23,131 bases of DNA from Collinsella sp. GTDB lineage: Bacteria > Actinomycetota > Coriobacteriia > Coriobacteriales > Coriobacteriaceae. The stretch's first letter is position 1, and every line of letters starts with the position of its first letter. The notes below the pieces were generated by a model. The model was given only the letters and a program-made list of their open reading frames with translations. It was not told the DNA's origin and did no database searches. Made by a program: the position numbers and the translations under genes. Location: positions 1 to 23,131 of the forward strand of contig JAIHVJ010000005.1 in NCBI GenBank assembly GCA_022720335.1, given 5' to 3'. Shown here one piece after another: positions 7,256 through 14,549 of this stretch.

Positions 7256-7663
7256 GTGCGCAAGGCGCTGGCACAACCTCATACCAAGCAGTTCCTCAAG
7301 TTTGCCGTCGTGGGTCTTATCTCCTTTGGCATCGACTGGGGCATGCTCATTGCGCTCGTCGAGCTGTTCCACCTCGACTTTTTGATGAGCACCACGGTTT
7401 CGTTTATCACGTCCGTCGTGGTCAACTACTGGCTCAGCATGAAGTACGTGTTCGACCACCGCGAAGGCATGAGCCGCAAGCGCGAGTTCACGATCTTCAC
7501 CATCCTGTCGGTGATCGGCCTGGGCCTCAACGACCTGTACATGTTTGTGGGCGTCACGTTTTTGAGCATCGGCTACCAGGCCATGAAGGCCATCGCCACG
7601 TTCCTCGTCACCTGGTACAACTACTTCAGCCGCCGCTTCTTCCTCGAGGGCGCACGGTCGTAG
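7256..7663 (+). CDS. GtrA-family membrane protein, second copy
   Basis: This 135-residue GtrA-family protein has four predicted membrane segments (about 17-37, 43-63, 78-98 and 104-124) and the family motifs FLKFAVVGLISFGIDWG and NYWLSMKYVF. It resembles the copy at 6642 across most of its length (SMKYVF-x-H-x-EGMSR, REF, SVIG-x-x-LND), so the pair looks like an old tandem duplication. The start is GTG 7256 with no clear Shine-Dalgarno; an ATG at 7246 runs straight into TGA in another frame. The 218-base gap before it holds an 11-bp inverted repeat, suggesting its own promoter and regulation. A strong terminator follows at 7690. Its likely role is flipping or presenting a lipid-linked sugar; the partner transferase is not visible here. 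Confidence 0.87.
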   Translation: MRKALAQPHTKQFLKFAVVGLISFGIDWGMLIALVELFHLDFLMSTTVSFITSVVVNYWLSMKYVFDHREGMSRKREFTIFTILSVIGLGLNDLYMFVGVTFLSIGYQAMKAIATFLVTWYNYFSRRFFLEGARS

Positions 7664-7689
7664 TCGATTCACTATTTGCTTGAATGTAT

Positions 7690-7723
7690 AACCGGTTGGA
7701 ATTCCCGTTCCAACCGGTTTTTT
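7690..7723 (+). terminator. Strong rho-independent terminator after the second gtrA-like gene
   Basis: AACCGGTTGGAA (7690-7701) pairs with TTCCAACCGGTT (7708-7719) over a 6-base loop, followed by a run of six T (7718-7723) and then GTTT. Confidence 0.95.
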
Positions 7724-7762
7724 GTTTGCCGAGAGACCCGGCGATCCAGTCCCATTCGCATG

Positions 7763-7800
7763 AAAAACGGGCGGCTCGGATGTTGGTCCGAACCGCCCGT
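7763..7800 (-). terminator. Strong rho-independent terminator of the DUF4430 operon
   Basis: On the minus strand ACGGGCGG pairs with CCGCCCGT, and an inner TCGGA/TCCGA stem with one wobble pair closes a 6-base loop. A run of five T follows at 7767-7763. It lies 22 bases past the stop codon of the 300-residue protein. Confidence 0.93.
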
Positions 7801-7822
7801 CTGGCGCGCTATGTCGAGGTCT

Positions 7823-8725
7823 CTAGCCTGTCACGTAATACCAAACTACGTTGTCGCCGTTGGAGAGAACGTAGTTGCTGCAGGCCGTCATGGGCGTTGT
7901 GCCGTTGACGGAGTACATCCAGCCGCTCGTGCCGCCGTACTGTTTCTCGGCCAAACCACCAATCGCGGAAACATACGTGCCGTACGACGAGCCGTGTGCA
8001 TTGACAGAAAGGCCCAGCGCGCACAGGGCATCGTAGACGGTAGCGCCTTCGTTAAAGGTAAAGGTGCCACCAGAGGACACAGGATTGCCCACAGCGCTCG
8101 ATGTGACCGAAACCGTCACCGTAACGTAGTTGGACTCCTGTGAGCCGCTCTGGCCGCCCGAGGAGGCGTTTCCACCATTAGAGGATGAGGCTCCATCAGA
8201 CGACTGGCCACCGCCAGACGCATTGGAAGTATCACCGGCTCCCGTATTTTGGGCAGCGGATTTATCGCCAGACTTCTTGCCGTCCTGGTCCTCGGACTTC
8301 TTATTATCCGAGTTCTTGTCCGATTCCTTGTTTGAAGACTCGGAATCGTCCTTGGACTTGGACTCATCAGAATGCTTGGACTCATCTTTTGCGTCATTCG
8401 ATGACTTGGAATCCTTGGAACTGGCCTCGCCCGAAGTCGTAGTCGAGCCAGACACCTTGGTGTCCTTGGTGACGACGCTCTCCCCCGTCACGGTCTGAAT
8501 GATCCAGTCGATGGACCAGGCGCCGCTCTCGGAAGGATGAACGAAGCCCAGCGAGACGACAATCAGAATGGTGCACGCGGCAGTCAGAACGCCAAGGAGC
8601 GCCTTCCGTCGAGGGGCGGACGCCGCCGAAGCGGCGTCCTTTTGCTTTGCATCGTCAAGCTGGATAAACGAGGAATCTGGTTGCTTGGGGTCAGCGTCCT
8701 TGGATTTATTGGACACAGCCCTCAC
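7823..8725 (-). CDS. Membrane-anchored DUF4430 (transcobalamin-like) protein
   Basis: The protein is 300 residues with three parts. The N-terminus is a cytosolic charged stretch plus one membrane segment (about 41-62, KALLGVLTAACTILIVVSLG). Residues about 85-205 are a low-complexity Ser/Lys/Asp then Ser/Gly linker. The C-terminal domain at about 208-300 is a DUF4430 domain: FNEGATVYDALCALGLSV, GWMYSVNG and NGDNVVWYYV are typical. DUF4430 resembles the C-terminal domain of vertebrate transcobalamin. The GTG at 8725 abuts the TAG of the upstream gene, so the two are translationally coupled; GTG 8716, with AGGTG six bases before it, is an alternative start. It is therefore under the same riboswitch. 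Likely role (inference): extracytoplasmic corrinoid binding, handing ligand from the large surface protein to a transporter. Confidence 0.85.
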   Translation of the reverse strand: MRAVSNKSKDADPKQPDSSFIQLDDAKQKDAASAASAPRRKALLGVLTAACTILIVVSLGFVHPSESGAWSIDWIIQTVTGESVVTKDTKVSGSTTTSGEASSKDSKSSNDAKDESKHSDESKSKDDSESSNKESDKNSDNKKSEDQDGKKSGDKSAAQNTGAGDTSNASGGGQSSDGASSSNGGNASSGGQSGSQESNYVTVTVSVTSSAVGNPVSSGGTFTFNEGATVYDALCALGLSVNAHGSSYGTYVSAIGGLAEKQYGGTSGWMYSVNGTTPMTACSNYVLSNGDNVVWYYVTG

Positions 8726-11700
8726 CTACCGACGTTTGGTGAACACGAACACACCGACGATGGCGAGACCGATGACGCCGGCGGCAACGCCAACGATGGC
8801 GAGTGGGTTGGTGCCAGTCTCCTGCTCGGAAGCACTAGAGGACTTCTTAGCAGTAGTCGTGGAAGCAGCACCCGTATCGGACTTGGAATCGGACTTCTTG
8901 TCGGACTTGCTGTCCTTCTTGTCAGACTTCTTGTCAGACTTCTTCTCGTCCTTCTTATCGGACTTATCGGTGTCCTTCTTGTCGGACTTGTTGTCTTTGG
9001 TCTCGGTCTTGGTCGACACCGTCGTCTTGGTCACCGGCTTCTGACCCGGGGCGATAGCGCCGCCGGCCTGCTGGCCCTTAGAGCCGGAGCCGGAACCCGT
9101 GCCAGCGCCAGCGCCAGCGCCGGAACCGTTGCCAGCGCCACCGTTGCCACCATTAGTGCCAGAACCACCATTGCCGCCAGGGTTAACGGCATTCTTGGTC
9201 CACTTGGCATACAGTGTCATATCGGCCGTCACTGGCGTACTGAAGTCATACGCCTGCGTGCAAGTCTCATCGGTATACCAACCACCGAAAGTGTAGCCCT
9301 TGCACTGTGGCTGAGTCGAGGGCTCCGTCGCCGCCTTGCCTTCCTTCACGCGTTGAGAATCGGGCATCGCCGCATCCTTACCGTTGGCGTCGAACGTCAC
9401 GGTATAGCGTTTGACCCTTTGGCCATTACCCTTGACAGCAAACAGCTTGCCCGAGTCATTGACATAGTAGAGTGAACCATCGGATCCGACCGAAATAGAA
9501 GCCATGCAGTACTGCTGGTCGCCCGCCACGGGCGTATAAAGCAGCTCGGCCTCGTCATCGCCAATACGGTAGCGATAGATGCCGCCCGGGTTGTTGTTGG
9601 ACGTAAAGTAGACGTACGTCTCGCCATTCTGGACAGAAACGACCGGCTGCGACTTTACATCACCGCCGCCCGAAGCCCCCTGACGAATATAGCTACCGTC
9701 CGCCTTGCAAATGGAATAGTCCACGGAAAGCGTCTCGGCATCAATCACTGCAAGCTGACCGTAGTGATACGTGTACTTGTTCTGATAACCGCCCATAAAG
9801 GATTCGGTCGATGAGCCTCCGACCACAATCTTGCCGTTGGCCAGCACCGGCGTCGAGGTCGAGCTGCCACCAAACGTCACCTTGCCAAGCTCAGAAAGGG
9901 TTCCGTCCGTTCCAACCGAAAGCTTATGCAAAACGCCATCGGCGCTCACGACATAGGCAATCGATCCATCGACCAGCACCGTCGTGCGCACGCGCTCGGC
10001 AATCTTGAGCGACGCAACGGTCTTTCCAGTTTCGGGGTCGACCGTGCTCACCGTACCGGAATCATCTGCGATGACGCCATAATTGCCCGAGAACGCCAAG
10101 CCGGCCCAGTAATAGCCCTTGCTGTTCTCGTTCTTATGCTGCCACATAACCTTGCCATCGGAGATGCGCACGCAGAGCAGGTAGCCGTCGCTCGAGTCGG
10201 ACCAGCTGGCCGATGCCGTCCCAAAGTAGGCAAAGCCGTCACGAACCGTAATGGACGCAAGAGACTGCTGAGCACCATCGGGGCCAGCAGGCAACTCATC
10301 GGTTACCCAAACCGTCGCCAGAGCATCAACCGTCAGCGCCTGCAGGCGACCGCTCGAAAGCGGCACGAGCATCACGCCGCCAGTGTATACCATACGCGAG
10401 GTCGAATCGATCTTTGCCGCCAAAGGCGATTCGGCAACGGTCTCACCCGTGTCGACATCTTTCTTGAGCAGCTTGGAACCAACGGCCACGTAGAGGTAGT
10501 CACCGACCAGCAACGGGTCGGAAATACCCTTGCTCCATTCGTTCGAGCCTTTGAGCTCGCTCACCCATTTTGCCTCAGCGTCTTTCGTGGGCACAGGAGC
10601 GTCGGTTACTTTGTCGGCGTTCGTATAACCAGGCCAATCGCTATCCCAGTTAGGACGTGAGGCACCCGGGTCAACAACAACACTGTCGACGCCGGGCACA
10701 GTATCGCCGGGAGCAAAAGCCCAAACGATTTTGTCGCCAGACTTGAACACATAATCGCTATCGAGCTGAGACCCAGGAACGCCGTTGACAAAGAACGACC
10801 ATGCACCCGACAGCTCGATGCCATCAAGCGGAGATACGAGACTATAGACACCCCAATAGCCAAATTGGTCGTACATTTTTGACTTTATGCCAAGGGCATC
10901 GAAGTAAGCAGCAGAGGCATCCTTAATCGACGTGCCCTTAGCAAACACCTGGGTCGAAGGGCTCGTCCAACGCTGAGCTATCTCGGCCTTTTTGCCAATA
11001 ATCTCCATCGTGACGGAAACCTGCTCGGGCGCGGGGTCGCCGTACTTCGAGTAGCACCAGACGACGGAGTCACCATCCTTGAGCGTGTAGCCGCCCGCGC
11101 CGGCCTCGGAGGCGCTGCCGTTGACGAACAGCTGCCAGTACGCGCCGGTCGCCGAGTCGTAGCCGAGCTTGCGGTCCTTATCGAAGGGCGACGTGATCGT
11201 GTTGAGCGCCCAGCCCCAGGTGCCGTTGGGGTCGTAGTCGGCCTTGAGGCCGGCCTGCTTGAAGAGCTGCTCGGAGAGGTCGGCCGCGGTCGAGCCCTCC
11301 TTCAGCGTGATCCGCTGGGCGGCGGCCCAGGTCTGCTGGGCGCCCTTGGCGTCGGTGCCGACGACGGAGCACGTGGCGGAGACATCCTGGCTCTCGGCCT
11401 TGGCAGGCTGAGCCTTGGCCTCTCCAGCGGCAGAGACAACGGCGGCGTCCTGCTTCGAGGTATCGGACGTCGATGCAGCCGACGCCTCATTGCCGGCAGC
11501 GCTATCGTCCTCAGTCTTGTCGGTAGGGCCCGAAGCTGTCGCGGCGGCATCTTGCTCGGCAGTGCCCCCATTCGCCACCTCGCCGCTCGCATTGAGGTCG
11601 GCAGCAGGGCTTGCCGCGGACTCACCAGAGCCGTTCTCGGCAGGCGGTGCCGTCTGAGCCACAGCCTCGGCAATGCCCTCGGCGCCCTCGGCCCACAGCT

Positions 11701-11911
11701 GAGCCGGCGTGGTGCCAAAGGCCATCGCGAAGGCCAGGAATGCCACCAGGCCGCGCTTGGCTACGCCGCGAGCAATCGCGCCACGGCGATGCAGCGAGGC
11801 GCGCTCGCGCTCGTCCTCAAACATATCCATTTGTCCCCCATTGTCTGTACTTGGAGCATTGCCCAGCGGCTGCCCCACGTCATCGCGCATGTTACGCTCG
11901 AGTTCCCCCAT
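8726..11911 (-). CDS. Surface protein with tandem DUF4430 domains, PQQ-type beta-propeller and C-terminal anchor
   Basis: From ATG 11911 the protein has 1061 residues. In order: N-terminal signal sequence after a long charged n-region (about 43-75); Ala/Ser/Glu-rich linker; DUF4430 domain 1 (about 177-293); DUF4430 domain 2 (about 297-403); a propeller of PQQ/quinoprotein-like blades (about 445-830, repeats such as DYLYVAVGSKLLKKDVDTGE); a Listeria-Bacteroides (InlB-type) repeat (about 835-906, YTFGGWYTDETC, LYAKW); a Gly-rich stretch; a Lys/Ser/Asp stalk (about 973-1014); and a membrane helix with KRR tail. ATG 11911 was chosen because a GGAGGG/AAGGGGG site precedes it, while the upstream in-frame ATG at 11974 sits at the riboswitch edge. 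The riboswitch and DUF4430 domains together suggest extracellular corrinoid capture. DUF4430 domain 1 has much higher third-position GC than the rest. No canonical LPxTG is present; QETGTNP before the helix is at best a degenerate sorting signal. Confidence 0.88.
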   Translation of the reverse strand: MGELERNMRDDVGQPLGNAPSTDNGGQMDMFEDERERASLHRRGAIARGVAKRGLVAFLAFAMAFGTTPAQLWAEGAEGIAEAVAQTAPPAENGSGESAASPAADLNASGEVANGGTAEQDAAATASGPTDKTEDDSAAGNEASAASTSDTSKQDAAVVSAAGEAKAQPAKAESQDVSATCSVVGTDAKGAQQTWAAAQRITLKEGSTAADLSEQLFKQAGLKADYDPNGTWGWALNTITSPFDKDRKLGYDSATGAYWQLFVNGSASEAGAGGYTLKDGDSVVWCYSKYGDPAPEQVSVTMEIIGKKAEIAQRWTSPSTQVFAKGTSIKDASAAYFDALGIKSKMYDQFGYWGVYSLVSPLDGIELSGAWSFFVNGVPGSQLDSDYVFKSGDKIVWAFAPGDTVPGVDSVVVDPGASRPNWDSDWPGYTNADKVTDAPVPTKDAEAKWVSELKGSNEWSKGISDPLLVGDYLYVAVGSKLLKKDVDTGETVAESPLAAKIDSTSRMVYTGGVMLVPLSSGRLQALTVDALATVWVTDELPAGPDGAQQSLASITVRDGFAYFGTASASWSDSSDGYLLCVRISDGKVMWQHKNENSKGYYWAGLAFSGNYGVIADDSGTVSTVDPETGKTVASLKIAERVRTTVLVDGSIAYVVSADGVLHKLSVGTDGTLSELGKVTFGGSSTSTPVLANGKIVVGGSSTESFMGGYQNKYTYHYGQLAVIDAETLSVDYSICKADGSYIRQGASGGGDVKSQPVVSVQNGETYVYFTSNNNPGGIYRYRIGDDEAELLYTPVAGDQQYCMASISVGSDGSLYYVNDSGKLFAVKGNGQRVKRYTVTFDANGKDAAMPDSQRVKEGKAATEPSTQPQCKGYTFGGWYTDETCTQAYDFSTPVTADMTLYAKWTKNAVNPGGNGGSGTNGGNGGAGNGSGAGAGAGTGSGSGSKGQQAGGAIAPGQKPVTKTTVSTKTETKDNKSDKKDTDKSDKKDEKKSDKKSDKKDSKSDKKSDSKSDTGAASTTTAKKSSSASEQETGTNPLAIVGVAAGVIGLAIVGVFVFTKRR
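8879..9000 (-). repeat. Degenerate tandem repeat encoding the Lys/Ser/Asp stalk
   Basis: Imperfect 12-15-base units encode repeats of SDKKD and KSDKK near the C-terminus of the large surface protein. Such stalks usually span the cell wall, and unit number may vary between strains. Just upstream in the gene, GCCAGC units at about 9100-9120 encode a Gly/Ala run. Confidence 0.7.
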
Positions 11912-11974
11912 CGGGGTCCCCCTTCCCTCCAGAGCCCTATGCACACCGGCGGCATACGCCGCAGCCGCATGCAA

Positions 11975-12150
11975 GATGGGAGGCGATCCGACTTAACCTT
12001 AACGGCTCAGGCGCGTCGTCCGATCTGCGACGCGAACATCCCGAGCCAAGAGGAATTACGGTTACTGGTACAGCCGGGGACTTGCACCCCGATTCTCCCA
12101 AACGCGCAGGAAAACCGCGCGTTCGTGCGTCTCCGCACCACCATCTAGGC
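11975..12150 (-). promoter_or_regulatory. Cobalamin riboswitch in the leader of the DUF4430 operon
   Basis: Reading the minus strand, the leader carries the core GGTGCAAGTCCCC (around 12080-12093), preceded by GGGAGAAT, and followed by CGGCTGTACCAGTAACCGTAA, close to the cobalamin aptamer core. A hairpin arm (CGCGTCG/CGACGCG within GGCTC/GAGCC) follows. Near the 3' end AGTCGGATCGCCTCCC (11978-11993) resembles the B12 box, and CCATC at 11975-11979 can close P1 with GATGG near 12150. The box matches the textbook consensus only in part, so a diverged aptamer is likely. Downstream, a GCGGC-GTAT-GCCGC hairpin (about 11952-11965) lies before the ribosome binding site and may be the expression platform. 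By family precedent, cobalamin should repress the operon. Confidence 0.82.
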
Positions 12151-12155
12151 CATCG

Positions 12156-12184
12156 ATTATTACCGTTAAAATGGTATCACGCAA
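12156..12184 (-). promoter_or_regulatory. Promoter of the cobalamin-riboswitch operon
   Basis: On the minus strand TTGCGT (12184-12179) and TAATAAT (12162-12156) are 16 bases apart. Initiation near 12150 would put the 5' end at the GATGG that closes the aptamer. Confidence 0.55.
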
Positions 12185-12210
12185 AAGGGCCCCGCACACA
12201 GGCGAAGCCC
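12183..12210 (-). terminator. Rho-independent terminator of the aarF operon
   Basis: On the minus strand GGGCTTCGC pairs with GCGGGGCCC (9 bp, two U-G pairs) over a 6-base loop, followed by TTTT at 12186-12183. It lies about 50 bases after the aarF-like stop and overlaps the -35 of the next promoter. Confidence 0.8.
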
Positions 12211-12261
12211 AAGGTAAAAGCTATTGTTTGCGATAGGAAAATGCGGTGACGGTCGCAGCCT

Positions 12262-14025
12262 CTAGTGTTTGCCGCCGTGGCTGTTGAGCCAGATATTGCG
12301 GCCCAGCATAAGCGCCAGCACCAGCGCGCTCACGTAGCCCATAAAGCCAATGACCGGGATACCAAACACAACCGGCTCGATGCGTGCGTAGTACACCACC
12401 GACGAACCGATAAACAGGCCGGCGATAACGATAGCCATCGACATGCGGTCGATAATTCCGCCCAGCTGTCGCAGTGCCTTATCGCTGCTCATGATCTGCG
12501 TGTTCACCTTAAGCTGGCCGCGCGTAAGCATGCGCGAAGCCAGCCCCAGGTACTCAGCCGCCTCGAGTGAGCCCTTCGCCGCGCGATAGCTGCTCGCGGC
12601 AAGATCGCGCCCCATGTCGCGCACGCGCGCATAGGTGCTTTTCTCGTTTTTAATGTGGGTTTGGATGATCTGGATCATGTTGACGTTGGGCATGTACTCG
12701 GTCAGCAAACCCTCGAGCGTCACCATGCCGCGCGCGAACATCGTCACCACGCTCGGCAGCTCAACGTCATTCTTACGCGCGAGGTTTAACAGCGAGGTCA
12801 AAAACTCGCCGATATCCAAATCCTTCAGGTCAAGGCCCGCAAAGTCAGCCACGATAAAGTCAAGATCGGACAAAAACGCTGAATGATCGAGCTCGGCCGA
12901 ATCGCCACGCGTCACGGCAAAGCGCATGAGCGAATCCTTGAGCTTTGGCACGTCGCCCTCGGCCACGGCGAAAATCATGTCCTTTACGATACCGCGATCG
13001 TGGCTCGACATGCGTCCGACCATGCCCAAGTCGATAAAGTAAACGATGCCGTCCTTGAGGATGATGTTTCCCGCATGCGGGTCGGCATGGAAAAAGCCGT
13101 CATCGAGCACCTGCGTCGAGTAGTCCTCGACAATCGCGGCACCGATCTTTTCCAAGTCATAGCCCTCGGCCACCAAGCGTTCAGGATCGGCGATCGAAAT
13201 GCCGTCGACGTAATCCATAACCACCACGTGCTCGGTGCACAGGTCCAGATAGGATTTAGGGCACGTCACGCCATGAACGCTCTTATGGAACTCGTAGAAG
13301 TCGTTGAGGTTTTTGGCCTCGGCCAAAAAGTTGGTCTCCTCGCGAAACGAGGTCCACAACTCCTCGACTACGCCGTGCAGGTCAACGAATTGATCGGTGT
13401 TGACGAACTTGGAAACGATACGCACCACCGAGCGGATGATATCGATGTCCTGTGCCATAACCTGCTGCGCACCGGGGCGCTGCACCTTGACGGCCACGTC
13501 CTCGCCCGTCACCAGGCGAGCGCGGTGCACCTGCGCGAGCGATGCGCTACCAAGCGGATTGGGGTCGATCGCATCGAACATCTCCCCCAGGCGCAGGCCG
13601 TATTCTTCTTCCAGACAGCTGAGTACGACCTCGTACGGCACCGGCTCCACGTCGGAGCGCAGACGACGCAGCTCGTCGCAAAAGCGCTGCGGCAGAATCT
13701 CGGACCGGTTGGCCAAAATCTGCCCCATCTTGACGAACATGGGGCCGAGTTCCTCGAGCAGGCGGCGCAAACGAACCGGCGTGAGGTTATCCCACACGCG
13801 GTACTTTTTGACCAGGCGAACAATCTGCCCGATGCGTTCGCGACGACCCGCCGGCGTGAGCTGGTATTCCTCGTCCGGCGCCATCGCGTCGGGCTCCTCG
13901 GGGACCATATCGACAGCGCGCGGCTTCTTGCGAGCGCCCGAGACGACGGCATCGACCTCATCGACAACCGCCGCCTCGTCACCCAAGGGATCTAGATTGT
14001 TGTAATCGGTGGTGGAATCTGCCAT
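12262..14025 (-). CDS. AarF/UbiB-family (ABC1/ADCK) atypical kinase
   Basis: The 587-residue protein belongs to the ABC1/UbiB protein-kinase-like family, linked to ubiquinone or isoprenoid lipid metabolism in other organisms. Family motifs are present: KMGQ (Lys99 to Gln102) within GPMFVKMGQILANR, the Ala/Ser-rich nucleotide loop GSASLAQVH at about 159-167, VAVK with Lys180, FHADPHAGN (catalytic-loop equivalent) and FIDLGMVG (metal-binding DFG equivalent). An acidic N-terminal extension of about 60 residues precedes the domain, and two membrane helices lie at the C-terminus. ATG 14025 lies 8 bases after the phasin-like stop codon, with no clear Shine-Dalgarno, so translation is probably coupled. 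The exact substrate is unknown; anaerobes of this group may lack ubiquinone, so a role in other membrane lipids is more likely. Confidence 0.9.
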   Translation of the reverse strand: MADSTTDYNNLDPLGDEAAVVDEVDAVVSGARKKPRAVDMVPEEPDAMAPDEEYQLTPAGRRERIGQIVRLVKKYRVWDNLTPVRLRRLLEELGPMFVKMGQILANRSEILPQRFCDELRRLRSDVEPVPYEVVLSCLEEEYGLRLGEMFDAIDPNPLGSASLAQVHRARLVTGEDVAVKVQRPGAQQVMAQDIDIIRSVVRIVSKFVNTDQFVDLHGVVEELWTSFREETNFLAEAKNLNDFYEFHKSVHGVTCPKSYLDLCTEHVVVMDYVDGISIADPERLVAEGYDLEKIGAAIVEDYSTQVLDDGFFHADPHAGNIILKDGIVYFIDLGMVGRMSSHDRGIVKDMIFAVAEGDVPKLKDSLMRFAVTRGDSAELDHSAFLSDLDFIVADFAGLDLKDLDIGEFLTSLLNLARKNDVELPSVVTMFARGMVTLEGLLTEYMPNVNMIQIIQTHIKNEKSTYARVRDMGRDLAASSYRAAKGSLEAAEYLGLASRMLTRGQLKVNTQIMSSDKALRQLGGIIDRMSMAIVIAGLFIGSSVVYYARIEPVVFGIPVIGFMGYVSALVLALMLGRNIWLNSHGGKH

Positions 14026-14033
14026 CTGCGCTG

Positions 14034-14450
14034 CTACTCGGCCTCTTCGGTATCCTTCGCATCGTCGGGCTCAACGGACTCGACGGGCACCGAGGTCACG
14101 TTGTCCTCGACCGAATCGACGATGTCGCGCACATGGGCCAGGAAGGCCGTGCGCTCGGGGGCGGTCATAACGCGGACGCGGGCAAGGATGAGCTCGTCGA
14201 GCACGCGCTGGGCCGCGGTCTCGCCCTGCATGCCCAAGCGCTCGGTCAGATCGGAGATGGTACCGCCGGCCTGCTCGAACATGTCGGACACGCTGCGGGC
14301 GATATCGGGGGTGGCGGTGTCCTTGCGGACCTGCTCGCCCTTGGTGTTAAGGTCGTCGAGGACCTTCTTGCCGCCTTCGACAGCAACGGCGGCAGCGCCA
14401 AAGCCCACGTTAATGGCGCCGTTAACAAGCTGATCGAGTTTCATAACCAT
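14034..14450 (-). CDS. Phasin-like helical protein paired with AarF
   Basis: The protein is 138 residues, mostly alpha-helical, with a hydrophobic N-terminal helix (LVNGAINVGFGAAAVAVEGG), a KKVLDDLNTKGEQV segment and a long helix pair to about residue 110, then an acidic tail. It resembles the phasin-like/PhaF-type small proteins that often sit beside aarF/ubiB homologues in Actinobacteria and Firmicutes. ATG 14450 was chosen because GGAG lies 6 bases before it; an in-frame TTG at 14462 overlaps that site. It leads a two-gene operon with the AarF-like protein, which starts 8 bases after its stop. A likely job is as a membrane-associated adaptor of the kinase-like protein. True polyhydroxyalkanoate binding is not implied. 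Confidence 0.65.
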   Translation of the reverse strand: MVMKLDQLVNGAINVGFGAAAVAVEGGKKVLDDLNTKGEQVRKDTATPDIARSVSDMFEQAGGTISDLTERLGMQGETAAQRVLDELILARVRVMTAPERTAFLAHVRDIVDSVEDNVTSVPVESVEPDDAKDTEEAE

Positions 14451-14549
14451 GGTTGTCTCCAATCACAAACAACTGCATTGGCGTTCTTGTACCCAAGATT
14501 GAGCGAAAGCGACAAAGCGTTTTAGCGCTATTCGATCGACGGGAAACCC

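Noticed and set aside
8879..9120. Repeats considered as a CRISPR array
   Set aside because: The units are in-frame degenerate codon repeats with no spacers.
8537..9475. Long open frame on the plus strand (312 codons) opposite the DUF4430 genes
   Set aside because: It is antisense to low-complexity coding sequence and its product is Leu/Gly-rich with no domain. High GC and repeats create such frames.
11912..11974. N-terminal extension of the large surface protein from ATG 11974
   Set aside because: It begins at the edge of the B12 box and runs through the expression-platform hairpin; a good ribosome binding site favours ATG 11911.
11999..12169. TTAACGG/CCGTTAA pairing (12163-12169 with 11999-12005) as P1 of the riboswitch
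   Set aside because: The upstream arm lies in the promoter, before the expected transcription start, and pairing would not be nested with the GATGG/CCATC stem.
12883..13995. Open frame of 370 codons on the plus strand opposite aarF
   Set aside because: Antisense to a gene with intact kinase motifs; no family resemblance or ribosome binding site.
14463..14549. AGCG/CGCT hairpin followed by TTTGTCGCTTT as terminator of the dipeptidase gene
   Set aside because: The stem is only 4 bp and the T-run is interrupted; not reported as a feature.
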